Assembly (NCBI RefSeq): GCF_004801295.1
Contig: NZ_SSOC01000003.1
Location: forward strand, 186,001 to 250,000
DNA: 64,000 nt
Reading direction: 5' to 3'
Source of the DNA: Pseudothauera nasutitermitis
GTDB taxonomy: Bacteria; Pseudomonadota; Gammaproteobacteria; Burkholderiales; Rhodocyclaceae
The stretch's first letter is position 1; each line of letters begins with the position of its first letter. Made by a program: the position numbers and the translations under genes. Below the pieces are notes generated by a model. It was not told the origin of the DNA, ran no database searches, and worked only from the letters and a program-made list of their open reading frames with translations. Positions 25,876-35,415 of the stretch are shown in pieces.

Positions 25876-27096
25876 TCATATATCTACCAGCAGACCATAT
25901 CCAAGCACCCCCTCTCCTGCACCATATCGGAGCTTTGCTCCACATGCGGTATCACAAATTCCCACGTAGCTATCCGGTTTCTCCAACCCCCAGCAGACGC
26001 GCTCCACCAGCGCCTCCGTATCAAAAAAATCCACCAGTACCCCGTTCTCGCCATCCCGCATCACCTCCTCCACCGGCTCCGTACGCGAACCAATCACCAG
26101 GCAGCCGCTGGCCATCGCTTCCAGCAGCGACCAGGACAACACGAAGGGATAGGTGAGATAGACGTGGACGGCCGAGACCTGCAGCACCTTGCAATAAGCC
26201 GCATGGAGCAGTTTGCCGGTGAAGTGGGTGCGGGCCGGGTCCAGGCGGACCTCTTGCAGCATCTTCTCGCGCCAGTTCGGTGCGTCCGGCGGGGGCTTGC
26301 CGTAGCTCACTTCGTCTCCGCCCACAATGATGGCGTGGCAGTTGCGGTGGCGGCGCTGCACCATTTCCAGGGCGCGCATGAAGCGATGGAAACCGCGATA
26401 GGGCTCCAGGTTGCGCGCCACGTAGGTGATCACCGGGTCGCCCGCCTTGAGCACGGTGCCCGAGGGGGTGGTGAAGGCGGCGGATGGGTCCGGGCCGAGC
26501 AGGTCGGTCTGGATGCCTTCGTGGATGACCTGGATGGTTGGCTGGAAGACGGCCGGGTGGCGGCTGCGCTGCCAAGCGGTGGGGCTGACGCCGGCGTCGC
26601 AGTGGGTGAGGTTGAGGGCGTGCAGCGCGTTCCAGGTGCGCATGCGGGCGTGGTCGTCTTCGGTGGCGGGGAATTCGGGATCGAAGCCGACGTCACCGCC
26701 GGGGGCCCCGTAGTACCACTCGCACAGGTGGATCAGGCGGGCGTCGGGAAAGACTTCACGCAGGTAGAGCGTTTCTCCCCAGCCGGGATGGGCGATGACC
26801 ACGTCCGGCACAAAGCCGCGCCGACGCAGGGCCTGCAACGCGCGGGCGACGGCCTGGCCGTGCAGCACGGCATCTTCCATCTGGCGCAGGTAAGGGTGCT
26901 GGACTTCCCGTGGCTTGCGGTGCAGGCGGTATTTGTACCAGCGCACGCCGGGCATGCCGGGCGCGGTTTCCCGCCCGAGGCCGATGACTTCGCAGTCCGG
27001 GCGCTGCGACCAGGCGTGCGCGAGGTGGCGGAACTGGCCGGGAAAGTTCTGGTGGATGAGCAGGATGCGCACGCTGGAGACAGAAGAACGAGCCAT
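25876..27096 (-). CDS. glycosyltransferase family 4, probably with replaced C-terminus
   Basis: 406 residues. N-terminal Rossmann start VRILLIHQNFPGQFRHLAHA; GT-B C-terminal half with AGDPVITYVARNLEPYRGFH, KLLHAAYCKVLQVSAVHVYL and the nucleotide-sugar block WSLLEAMASGCLVIGSRTEP (about 315-345), then GENGVLVDFFDTEALVERV. After residue about 375 the sequence turns into CDTACGAKLRYGAGEGVLGY and ends LLVDI, where relatives continue with a charged helix. Base composition also falls there from GC-rich to AT-rich. I infer that the AT-rich cassette cut off the normal end. Role: envelope or exopolysaccharide glycan synthesis, acceptor unknown. Confidence 0.75.
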   Translation of the reverse strand: MARSSVSSVRILLIHQNFPGQFRHLAHAWSQRPDCEVIGLGRETAPGMPGVRWYKYRLHRKPREVQHPYLRQMEDAVLHGQAVARALQALRRRGFVPDVVIAHPGWGETLYLREVFPDARLIHLCEWYYGAPGGDVGFDPEFPATEDDHARMRTWNALHALNLTHCDAGVSPTAWQRSRHPAVFQPTIQVIHEGIQTDLLGPDPSAAFTTPSGTVLKAGDPVITYVARNLEPYRGFHRFMRALEMVQRRHRNCHAIIVGGDEVSYGKPPPDAPNWREKMLQEVRLDPARTHFTGKLLHAAYCKVLQVSAVHVYLTYPFVLSWSLLEAMASGCLVIGSRTEPVEEVMRDGENGVLVDFFDTEALVERVCWGLEKPDSYVGICDTACGAKLRYGAGEGVLGYGLLVDI

Positions 27097-27117
27097 TTGG
27101 TATATTTTGAGCAGCCT

Positions 27118-27146
27118 ATCATAGTCGAAGCAGATATGTATCTGAA
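27118..27146 (-). promoter_or_regulatory. possible sigma-70 promoter of the glycosyltransferase
   Basis: On the minus strand TTCAGA (27141-27146), a 17-bp spacer and TATGAT (27118-27123) lie 22 bp before the glycosyltransferase start. It may lead transcription into the cassette and RTX genes. Confidence 0.4.
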
Positions 27147-27266
27147 TTTTTCAAATCCATATTGCAATTTCCTGGCAAACTGGGCCGCAGCAGATCACGG
27201 ACACCTCCGCCCATCGCGGATACGTTCCGCCCCGGTGGAGCGGAAGTAACACTTGCCGCGCAAACC

Positions 27267-27280
27267 ATGATGCACATCAA
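27267..27280 (+). promoter_or_regulatory. FNR/Dnr-type box before Cys-rich protein gene
   Basis: ATGAT-GCAC-ATCAA, one mismatch from the TTGAT-N4-ATCAA dyad. Its centre is 64 bp before the ATG at 27338, a distance compatible with activation from -41.5. It could act on either strand. Confidence 0.55.
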
Positions 27281-27337
27281 TGACCACACCCCCCATGAAG
27301 CGGCAGGGTGTGCTCCGCCCAATTCGCGGAGAACGAC

Positions 27338-27811
27338 ATGCGCATCCCATTCGCCCTGCTTCTGCTCGCCTCGCTGCCGTTCGCCGCGCCGGCGCACGCC
27401 GGGGCCGAAACGCTGACCTGCCCCGATCTCGCCCAGGCGAAGCAGGTGGCCACCTGCCCGGCGCTGGAGGAGCTGCGCTACACCTATTCCGGCTACTGCG
27501 GCGACAACGCCCGCCTGTACGGGCGTGACACGGAGGTGTGTGCGTCATTCGAGAGCTACCGCGCATTCAAGAACATCGCGCTGTGGGAATCCGCCGACGG
27601 GCGCTTCAGCGGCTATCTGTCCTGCGAGGAGGATGCCGGGGAGGCGGCAAAGGCCCGTGCCACGCGCCTGTCGGTGTCGCGGCGCGGTTCGATCACGCTG
27701 GTGAAGTGCGAGTACGAGGGCGGCATCCAGCTGGCCCACCGCACACACGCGAGCTGCGCCGTGGCCGAGGAGGACTGCGCCACCGGCGAATGCCGCGCAC
27801 GCTGCGAGTAG
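27338..27811 (+). CDS. Cys-rich periplasmic protein, unknown
   Basis: 157 residues. Signal peptide MRIPFALLLLASLPFAAPAH with cleavage after AHA. The mature protein has ten Cys (first CPDL and last two in GECRARCE), an even number suggesting five disulfides. No family recognised. The ATG at 27338 follows GCGGAG; the frame is open back to 27308. It lies between an FNR/Dnr-type box (27267) and the norC box (27909), so it may be expressed under nitrogen-oxide or low-oxygen conditions. Function unknown. Confidence 0.7.
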   Translation: MRIPFALLLLASLPFAAPAHAGAETLTCPDLAQAKQVATCPALEELRYTYSGYCGDNARLYGRDTEVCASFESYRAFKNIALWESADGRFSGYLSCEEDAGEAAKARATRLSVSRRGSITLVKCEYEGGIQLAHRTHASCAVAEEDCATGECRARCE

Positions 27812-27908
27812 ACTGCCCGGCGGCGCGTCCGCGCCGGTTCCCATGCTGCTTCGCGCCCCTCCCGCCACCCCGCAGGGTGGCCGAGGGGGGTGTGCCGTTT
27901 CGGCCGTT

Positions 27909-27922
27909 TTGATTCAAATCAT
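27909..27922 (+). promoter_or_regulatory. FNR/Dnr-type box of norCB
   Basis: TTGAT-TCAA-ATCAT, one mismatch from the consensus dyad, centred 108 bp before norC. A start near 27957 would place it at -41.5, leaving a leader of about 65 nt. Dnr activation of nor genes is established in denitrifiers, and a dnr-like gene lies at 42292. Confidence 0.78.
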
Positions 27923-28023
27923 GGAGCCCACCCCCACTCGAAAAATACAGTGCGCCGGACCTTCGGGTTCGTATGACCGGTTCAAACACTCACATGGACG
28001 CACAAAACAATGAGGGGTAAACC

Positions 28024-29867
<1,844 letters not shown>

Positions 29868-29957
29868 GGCGTCCGGTGATTCCCGGGGCGGCCGTGGCCG
29901 CCCCGGCAGAGTGTCTCTCCCCTCCTTCAAAACGATTGCAGAAGGAAGTGGACTTGC

Positions 29958-29986
29958 AGGGCGGCGCGAGCCGCCCTCTTTTTTTG
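29958..29986 (+). terminator. terminator after norCB
   Basis: Eight-base perfect GC stem AGGGCGGC (29958-29965), GCGA tetraloop, complement at 29970-29977, then CTTTTTTT. Confidence 0.9.
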
Positions 29987-30107
29987 CCTACTCCAAAGCC
30001 ATGCCCGCACCCTCCGCCCGGCTCGGCATGGACAGGGTACGCATGTCCGAAAACGGCTGGAAATGCCGGATGCGGCTGGTAGAGTTTCCTTCGAGGAGGA
30101 AACAGCC

Positions 30108-31571
30108 GTGCAGAACGACAGAGACTGTGCCCGGTACGCGGCATTCAAGGCGAAGGACGCCCGCTTCGACGGGCACTTCTTCGTCGGCGTGTCTTCCACG
30201 GGCATCTATTGCCGGCCGGTGTGCCGGGCCCGCTTGCCGCGGCCGGAGAACTGCACCTTCTACGCCAGCGCGGCGGCGGCCGAACAGGCGGGCTTTCGCC
30301 CCTGCCTGCTGTGCCGCCCCGAACTCGCACCGGGCAACGCGCCCGTGGATGCGTCGGCCTCCCTGGCGAGGCGCGCGGCGAGGCTGCTGGAGGATCACTG
30401 CGGGAGCGAACACTCCGTCGAGGAACTCGCCCATCGCCTGGGCTGCACCGACCGCCACCTGCGGCGGGTGTTCCTCAACGAATACGACGTCTCGCCCATC
30501 CAGTACCTGCAGACCTGCAGACTGCTGCTGGCGAAGAGCCTGCTGACCGACACCGGCCTTTCGGTCATCGACGTCGCCATGGCGGCCGGCTTCGGCAGCC
30601 TGCGGCGTTTCAACGCGCTGTTCAAGAAACAGTACCGCCTCACGCCCACCGCCCTGCGCCGGGAAACGGCGCGGCACGGGGAACGCGGCACCGGCATCAC
30701 GCTGACGCTGGGCTACCGCCCGCCCTACCCGTGGCAACAGATGCTGGACTTCCTCGCGGGGCGCGCGATTCCGGGCGTGGAACTGGTGCGCGACGGCGAA
30801 TACCTGCGCACGGTGCGCTTCGCCACCGAGGCACGGCAGCCCGTATGCGGCTGGATCCGGGTGGGGCACCTGGTGCACAAACGCGCGCTGAGCGTGACCG
30901 TGGATGCGGCGCTGCTGCCGGTTCTCTCCCTGGTTCTGGCGCGCGTGCGCCACCTGTTCGACCTGTGCTGCGATCCCGACACGGTGTACGCAGCCCTGGC
31001 GCCGATGAACGCCATCCGGCCGGGCCTGTGCGTGCATGGCACCCGGCTGCCCGGTTGCTTCGATGCCTTCGAGATGGCCGTGCGCGCCATCCTGGGGCAG
31101 CAAATCACGGTGAAGGCCGCGCGCACGCTGGCGGGCCGCATCGTGCAGGCCCACGGCACGCCGCTCGCCACCGCCATCGAGGGGCTGACCCATGTCTTTC
31201 CATCGCCCGAAACCATCGCCGCGCTGGATGGCCCCATCGGCGAACATCTCGGCCCCCTGGGCATCACGGGCGCACGCGCGCGCAGCATCCAGGCCCTGGC
31301 GTGTGCGTTGGCGGCGGGGGAGATCGACTTTGGCCACGGGTCACCGCCGCAGGCGCAGATCGGCAAGCTCATGGAGATGCCCGGCATCGGCGAGTGGACG
31401 GCGCAATACCTCGCCATGCGGGGCATGGGTTGGCCCGACGCCTTTCCGCACACGGATTACGGCGTCAAGAAGGCCCTCGCCCCCCGCAGCCCGGCGCAGA
31501 TCCTCGCCCTGGCGGAGTCGTGGCGGCCGTGGCGCGGCTATGCCACGGTGAATCTATGGAATTCCCTTTAA
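30108..31571 (+). CDS. AdaA-AlkA fusion: alkylation sensor and 3-methyladenine glycosylase
   Basis: 487 residues; GTG start after GAGGAGG. Domains: Ada metal-binding methyl acceptor (about 5-80) with zinc Cys35, Cys39, Cys66 and Cys69; AraC-type HTH (about 85-185, ELAHRLGCTDRHLRRVFLNE and VAMAAGFGSLRRFNALFKKQ); AlkA N-terminal domain (about 195-310); HhH-GPD glycosylase (about 320-480) with MPGIGEWTAQYLAMRG and catalytic Asp450 in HTDYGVKKAL. It senses methyl phosphotriesters, activates repair genes and excises alkylated bases. The fusion is known in proteobacteria. ogt follows after 27 bp. Confidence 0.93.
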   Translation: MQNDRDCARYAAFKAKDARFDGHFFVGVSSTGIYCRPVCRARLPRPENCTFYASAAAAEQAGFRPCLLCRPELAPGNAPVDASASLARRAARLLEDHCGSEHSVEELAHRLGCTDRHLRRVFLNEYDVSPIQYLQTCRLLLAKSLLTDTGLSVIDVAMAAGFGSLRRFNALFKKQYRLTPTALRRETARHGERGTGITLTLGYRPPYPWQQMLDFLAGRAIPGVELVRDGEYLRTVRFATEARQPVCGWIRVGHLVHKRALSVTVDAALLPVLSLVLARVRHLFDLCCDPDTVYAALAPMNAIRPGLCVHGTRLPGCFDAFEMAVRAILGQQITVKAARTLAGRIVQAHGTPLATAIEGLTHVFPSPETIAALDGPIGEHLGPLGITGARARSIQALACALAAGEIDFGHGSPPQAQIGKLMEMPGIGEWTAQYLAMRGMGWPDAFPHTDYGVKKALAPRSPAQILALAESWRPWRGYATVNLWNSL

Positions 31572-31598
31572 GAGCCTGCTCTTGAGCAAGGAGGCATC

Positions 31599-32138
31599 AT
31601 GTTCCATTCGACGAAATACCGCTCCCCCATCGGCCCGCTCCTGCTGGCCAGCGATGGCAGCCATCTGGTGGGATTGTGGATGGAGGGGCAGAAGTACTTC
31701 GGCAGCAGCCTGCCGGAAGCGCCCGCCGCCAACGGCGACCTGCCCGTGTTCGCCGCCGCGCGGCAGTGGCTGGACGAGTACTTCGCCGGCCAGCAGCCTG
31801 CCATCGCGCGGCTGCCGCTGGCACCGGCCGGCAGCGCCTTCCGCAAGGCGGTGTGGGCGCTGCTGTGCGAGATCCCCTATGGCGAAACCACGACCTACGG
31901 CGAGATCGCCAGGGCGGTCGCAGCACGGCTGGGCAAGCCCGGCATGTCCGGCCAGGCCGTGGGCGGGGCGGTGGGGCACAATCCCATTTCCATCATCATC
32001 CCGTGCCACCGCGTGGTGGGCGGCGACGGCAGCCTGACGGGCTACGCGGGCGGTCTGGACAAGAAGATCGGGCTGCTCCGGCTGGAGGGGGCGGACCTGT
32101 CCCGCCTGTACGTGCCCAGGAAAGGCACGGCGCTCTGA
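31599..32138 (+). CDS. ogt: methylated-DNA-protein cysteine methyltransferase
   Basis: Suicide repair of O6-alkylguanine. 179 residues; the acceptor Cys136 is in the invariant IIIPCHRVVG, preceded by the DNA-binding helix YGEIARAVAARLGKPGMSGQ and VGGAVGHNPIS. AAGGAGG precedes the ATG. Together with the AdaA-AlkA gene upstream it forms an alkylation-damage operon, equivalent to a split Ada response. Confidence 0.95.
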   Translation: MFHSTKYRSPIGPLLLASDGSHLVGLWMEGQKYFGSSLPEAPAANGDLPVFAAARQWLDEYFAGQQPAIARLPLAPAGSAFRKAVWALLCEIPYGETTTYGEIARAVAARLGKPGMSGQAVGGAVGHNPISIIIPCHRVVGGDGSLTGYAGGLDKKIGLLRLEGADLSRLYVPRKGTAL

Positions 32139-32198
32139 AACGCTGCGCAGGCATCGGCGGAATCCAGGCCCGCCTGCGCGGCCCCGGCGGCGCCCCGC

Positions 32199-32921
32199 TC
32201 AGCGCCCCGCCGCGTAGTCGGCCATCAGCTCGTCCAGGAAAACGAAAAGCTGCCGGTTCATGGCGTCGTACTCGTTCGCCCGCAGCGCGTCCGGCTGCTG
32301 CACGAAGCGGTGGGCGGTCAGCGCCGCCAGTTCCTGTGCCGAGGCGGCGATCAAGCGTTCCACCACCTCCGGGGTGAATTCCATGTGGCACTGGAAGCCA
32401 TAGGCCAGACGGCCGTACTCCACGATCTGGCGCGGGCAGCCCGCACTGCGGGCGAGCACCTTGGCATCCGGCGTCAGGCCCGGCATGTCGCTGTGCCAGT
32501 GGCCGACCTCCAGGATGTCGCCGAAATGCGCGAACTTCGGATTCGCCCTGCCCTCCGGCGTCAGCGTGATCGGGAACTTGCCGATCTCCTTTTCCGGGCT
32601 GTGCTCGTGGGCCGCGCCCAGGGCCGTGCCCAGCAACTGCGCGCCCAGGCACACGCCGACGACGGCCTTGCCCGCGGCAACGCAGCGGGCGATCAGTTCG
32701 CACTCGGCCGCCGCATCGAAGTGGGGGCATTCTTCCCGGGTGGTGGTTGGCGACTGTGGCCCGCCCAGCACCACCAGCAGGTCGATGGCGTCGATCGTGC
32801 GCGGCAACGGCTGGCCTGCATGGACATGCGAATAGGTCGCGGCATGCCCGCGCTCCCCGACCCAGGCCTCGAAGGCGCCGGGCGTCTCGAAGGCTTCATG
32901 CACGACGAAGTGGACTTTCAT
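32199..32921 (-). CDS. class I glutamine amidotransferase-like protein
   Basis: 240 residues of the GMP-synthase-like amidotransferase type (GuaA-like, GATase1). Nucleophile Cys in VVGVCLGAQLLGTALG (near residue 103) and the His/Glu pair in FQCHMEFTPE (near 178). LLVVLGGPQSP marks the oxyanion side. AGGAG precedes the ATG at 32921. It lacks a synthetase domain, so its ammonia acceptor is unknown; it may be a peptidase-like or gamma-glutamyl hydrolase. It lies downstream of and co-oriented with the MocR regulator gene. Confidence 0.82.
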   Translation of the reverse strand: MKVHFVVHEAFETPGAFEAWVGERGHAATYSHVHAGQPLPRTIDAIDLLVVLGGPQSPTTTREECPHFDAAAECELIARCVAAGKAVVGVCLGAQLLGTALGAAHEHSPEKEIGKFPITLTPEGRANPKFAHFGDILEVGHWHSDMPGLTPDAKVLARSAGCPRQIVEYGRLAYGFQCHMEFTPEVVERLIAASAQELAALTAHRFVQQPDALRANEYDAMNRQLFVFLDELMADYAAGR

Positions 32922-32971
32922 GGGGACTCTCCTGGTTCTTCCCTGTGGTGGAGCGGGTGAATGGCGTTGCG

Positions 32972-34264
32972 TCATTCCAGGCATGATTGCAGATCCCGCG
33001 CGAAGCGCCGCGCCAGATCCTCCTCCAGCCTGGACACGGTGACCCGCAGGGCGCGGGACTCCCCCTGCACGTCGAAGGCACTGCCCAGGCGCACCAGCCA
33101 CCCGCGTTTGGCGAGCGCGTAGCCCACGTCCCTGGCGTCCTTCGGCAGCGGTATCCAGAGATTGAAGCCGCCGCCGGCCGGCGCATCGATGCCGTGCGCC
33201 AGCAATGCCGCCCGCAGCATCGCGCGGCGGCGCGCGTAGTCGTCGCGCGCCTCATCCATCTGCCGGCGTACATCGTCCGACTCCAGGCCGGCCGCGACGA
33301 TGGCCTGCAGGATGTGGCTGACCCAGGTCATGCCGGGCGCCAGCCGGGTGCGCAGCCGCTCCCCCGTATCCGGATCGCAGGCCACCAGCGCGACGCGCAG
33401 GTCCGGCCCGAAGCCCTTGGAAACCGAACGCACCAGCGCCCAGCGCTGGGCGGCGGCGGGAATCACCGAGTGATACGGCGTCTCCGCCAGCAGGGCGAAA
33501 TGGTCGTCGACGATCACCAGCACCCCCGGGCTGGCGGCCAGCACCCGCTTCAGCGCATCGGCGCGGCGCCGGGTGAGGCTGCATCCGGTCGGATTGTGGA
33601 CGCGCGGGGTGAGCAGGACGGCGCGCGCGCCCGCCTGCAGGGCGGCCTCCAGCGCATCCGGGCGCATCCCCGCCTCGTCGATCTCCACCCCCAGCGTGCG
33701 CAGGCCGGCCAGGCGCAGCGCGCTGATGGTACCGAGGAAGCACGGATCCTCCACCGCCACCTTGTCGCCGGGCACCAGATGGGCGGCCGCGAGGCGCTCG
33801 ATGGCATCCACCGCGCCGTGGGTCAGCTCCAGCGTGCGCGCGGGCGGGCAGTCGGCCTTGAACCAGTCTTCGCCCAGGGCGCACAGCTCGGGGAGGATCG
33901 TGTCCTCGCCATAGAGGAAGGCCTTGGGCCGCCGGGTCGCCAGCAGGGCCGCCGGGTCGGGCAGCCATCGCGGATTCGGGTTGCCGTCGGCCAGATCGAT
34001 CAGCGCCGTCCCGCTGCTCAGGCCTTCCTGCTCGCCTGCGCTGGGCGGCCTGCTGATGGCCGTCCCCAGACGCCCCTGGGTGATGGCGACCCCCGCCTGC
34101 ACCAGCCGCTGGTAGGCGGCCGCCACGGTGTTGCGATTGACGTCGAGCGCCTCGGCCAGCTCGCGCACCGGCGGCAGCGCATCGCCCGGCCGCAGTTCGC
34201 CGCGCTGCACGAGCGCGCGCACGCAGTCGGAAATCTCGATGGAGGTTCTGCCGGTGATTTTCAT
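32972..34264 (-). CDS. MocR-type (GntR-aminotransferase) regulator, PtsJ-like
   Basis: 430 residues. GntR winged helix at the N-terminus (LPPVRELAEALDVNRNTVAA, about residues 30-50), a linker, and an aminotransferase fold I domain (about 95-425) with the PLP Lys in VRSVSKGFGPDLRVALV and the NPTG motif VHNPTGCSL. MocR proteins sense PLP or PLP-bound ligands and regulate vitamin B6, GABA, taurine or ectoine genes. The divergent YggS-type PLP protein gene and the paired operator between them suggest a B6-related or amino-donor response. Confidence 0.88.
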   Translation of the reverse strand: MKITGRTSIEISDCVRALVQRGELRPGDALPPVRELAEALDVNRNTVAAAYQRLVQAGVAITQGRLGTAISRPPSAGEQEGLSSGTALIDLADGNPNPRWLPDPAALLATRRPKAFLYGEDTILPELCALGEDWFKADCPPARTLELTHGAVDAIERLAAAHLVPGDKVAVEDPCFLGTISALRLAGLRTLGVEIDEAGMRPDALEAALQAGARAVLLTPRVHNPTGCSLTRRRADALKRVLAASPGVLVIVDDHFALLAETPYHSVIPAAAQRWALVRSVSKGFGPDLRVALVACDPDTGERLRTRLAPGMTWVSHILQAIVAAGLESDDVRRQMDEARDDYARRRAMLRAALLAHGIDAPAGGGFNLWIPLPKDARDVGYALAKRGWLVRLGSAFDVQGESRALRVTVSRLEEDLARRFARDLQSCLE

Positions 34265-34265
34265 T

Positions 34266-34315
34266 TTGTCCTAGGACAATATATGATTGTTCCAGGACAA
34301 TTCTACTCCAGGACG
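34266..34315. promoter_or_regulatory. paired palindromic operator between MocR and YggS genes
   Basis: TTGTCCTAGGACAA (34266-34279, perfect palindrome) and TTGTTCCAGGACAA (34287-34300) are 21 bp apart, two helical turns, with a further half-site CCAGGAC (34308-34314). They fill the 57-bp space between the two divergent genes, as expected for a dimeric MocR regulator controlling both directions. Binding is inferred. Confidence 0.7.
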
Positions 34316-34321
34316 AAAAGC

Positions 34322-35131
34322 GTGAATACGCAAGGCCGCGAGCCCCCTTCCGACACGTCCACGCTGCACTACCGGCATGGCCAATGGCCCCGGGCCGCCA
34401 CGGTGGAGGACTTCCGGCGCAACCTGGCCGCCGTGCAGGCCCGCATCGATGCGGCGTGCCGGCGCGCGGGCCGCCCGTCCGCCAGCGTGCGCCTGCTGCC
34501 GGTGAGCAAGACCGTGGATGAAGCGCGCATTCGCCTGTCGTACCAGGCCGGCTGCCGCTTCCTCGGCGAGAACAAGGTGCAGGAAGCCCAGCGGAAGTGG
34601 GAGGCGATGGCGGATCTGACCGACCTGCGCTGGTCGGTGATCGGCCATCTGCAGACCAACAAGGCTGGGCTGGTGGCACGCTTCGCCGCGGAGTTCCAGG
34701 CGCTGGACAGCCTGCGCGTGGCCGAGGCGCTGGAGCGCCGGCTGCAGGCGGAAGGGCGCTCGCTGGACGTATTCGTGCAGGTGAACACCTCCGGCGAGAA
34801 CAGCAAGTACGGCCTGCCGCCGGACCAGGCGGGCGCCTTCCTGCGCGCACTGCCGGCATTCCCGGCCCTGCGCGTGCGCGGGCTGATGACCCTGGCGGTG
34901 ATGTCGGCCGAAGCCCCCCGGGTGCGCCGCTGCTTCCGCCTGCTGCGCGAACTGCGCGACCGGCTGCGCCAGGACGCGCCGGCCGGCATCGGGCTGGACG
35001 AACTGTCCATGGGCATGTCGGGCGACTACGAGATCGCCATCGAGGAAGGCGCCACCGTCGTCCGCGTCGGGCAGGCGATCTACGGCGCGCGCAGCACGCC
35101 GGACAACTTCTACTGGCCTGCCCCGAGCTAA
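34322..35131 (+). CDS. YggS-family PLP-binding protein
   Basis: PLP homeostasis protein with alanine-racemase N-terminal TIM-barrel fold. PLP Lys63 is in RLLPVSKTVDEAR; other marks are FLGENKVQEAQRKW, WSVIGHLQTNKA, VFVQVNTSGENSKYGL, RGLMTLAVM and ELSMGMSGDYEIAIEEGATV followed by RVGQAIYG. 269 residues from GTG at 34322, about 35 longer at the N-terminus than most relatives. An ATG at 34284 would lie inside the operator and is less likely. Divergent from a MocR regulator; followed by a small unknown gene and an aminotransferase. Confidence 0.88.
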   Translation: MNTQGREPPSDTSTLHYRHGQWPRAATVEDFRRNLAAVQARIDAACRRAGRPSASVRLLPVSKTVDEARIRLSYQAGCRFLGENKVQEAQRKWEAMADLTDLRWSVIGHLQTNKAGLVARFAAEFQALDSLRVAEALERRLQAEGRSLDVFVQVNTSGENSKYGLPPDQAGAFLRALPAFPALRVRGLMTLAVMSAEAPRVRRCFRLLRELRDRLRQDAPAGIGLDELSMGMSGDYEIAIEEGATVVRVGQAIYGARSTPDNFYWPAPS

Positions 35132-35158
35132 CCCCCCGTTCAAGCAAAGGAGCTTCCC

Positions 35159-35398
35159 ATGACCAGCCATCGACTCATCATCTGGCGCCACGACCGGCTG
35201 CTGGGCCATTTCGATTCCCACACACCGTGGTCGCGCGAGGCCGTGGAGGATATCGCCGCGCGCCTGGGCGAAGGCGACGGCTACCGCCTGGAACGCCAGG
35301 CCGCCGAAGGCGAGCGGCGCCTGCTGGAGAGCACCCCGGGCGGCATCCGTGTGCTGGGCATCGAACCCTTGTTCGCCACCATCCCCCTCAATCCCTGA
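35159..35398 (+). CDS. small conserved-looking protein, unknown
   Basis: 79 residues, soluble, no signal peptide. It reads MTSHRLIIWRHDRLLGHFDS then many charged residues and ends GIEPLFATIPLNP. AAAGGAG precedes the ATG. It lies 27 bp after the YggS-type gene and 17 bp before the aminotransferase, so it is probably in the same transcript. I recognise no family. Confidence 0.6.
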   Translation: MTSHRLIIWRHDRLLGHFDSHTPWSREAVEDIAARLGEGDGYRLERQAAEGERRLLESTPGGIRVLGIEPLFATIPLNP

Positions 35399-35415
35399 AC
35401 TTTCCGGTGCAAGAA

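Noticed and set aside
27864-27881. Hairpin GCCACCC-CGCA-GGGTGGC after the Cys-rich protein gene
   Set aside because: No T tract follows, so I do not call a terminator.
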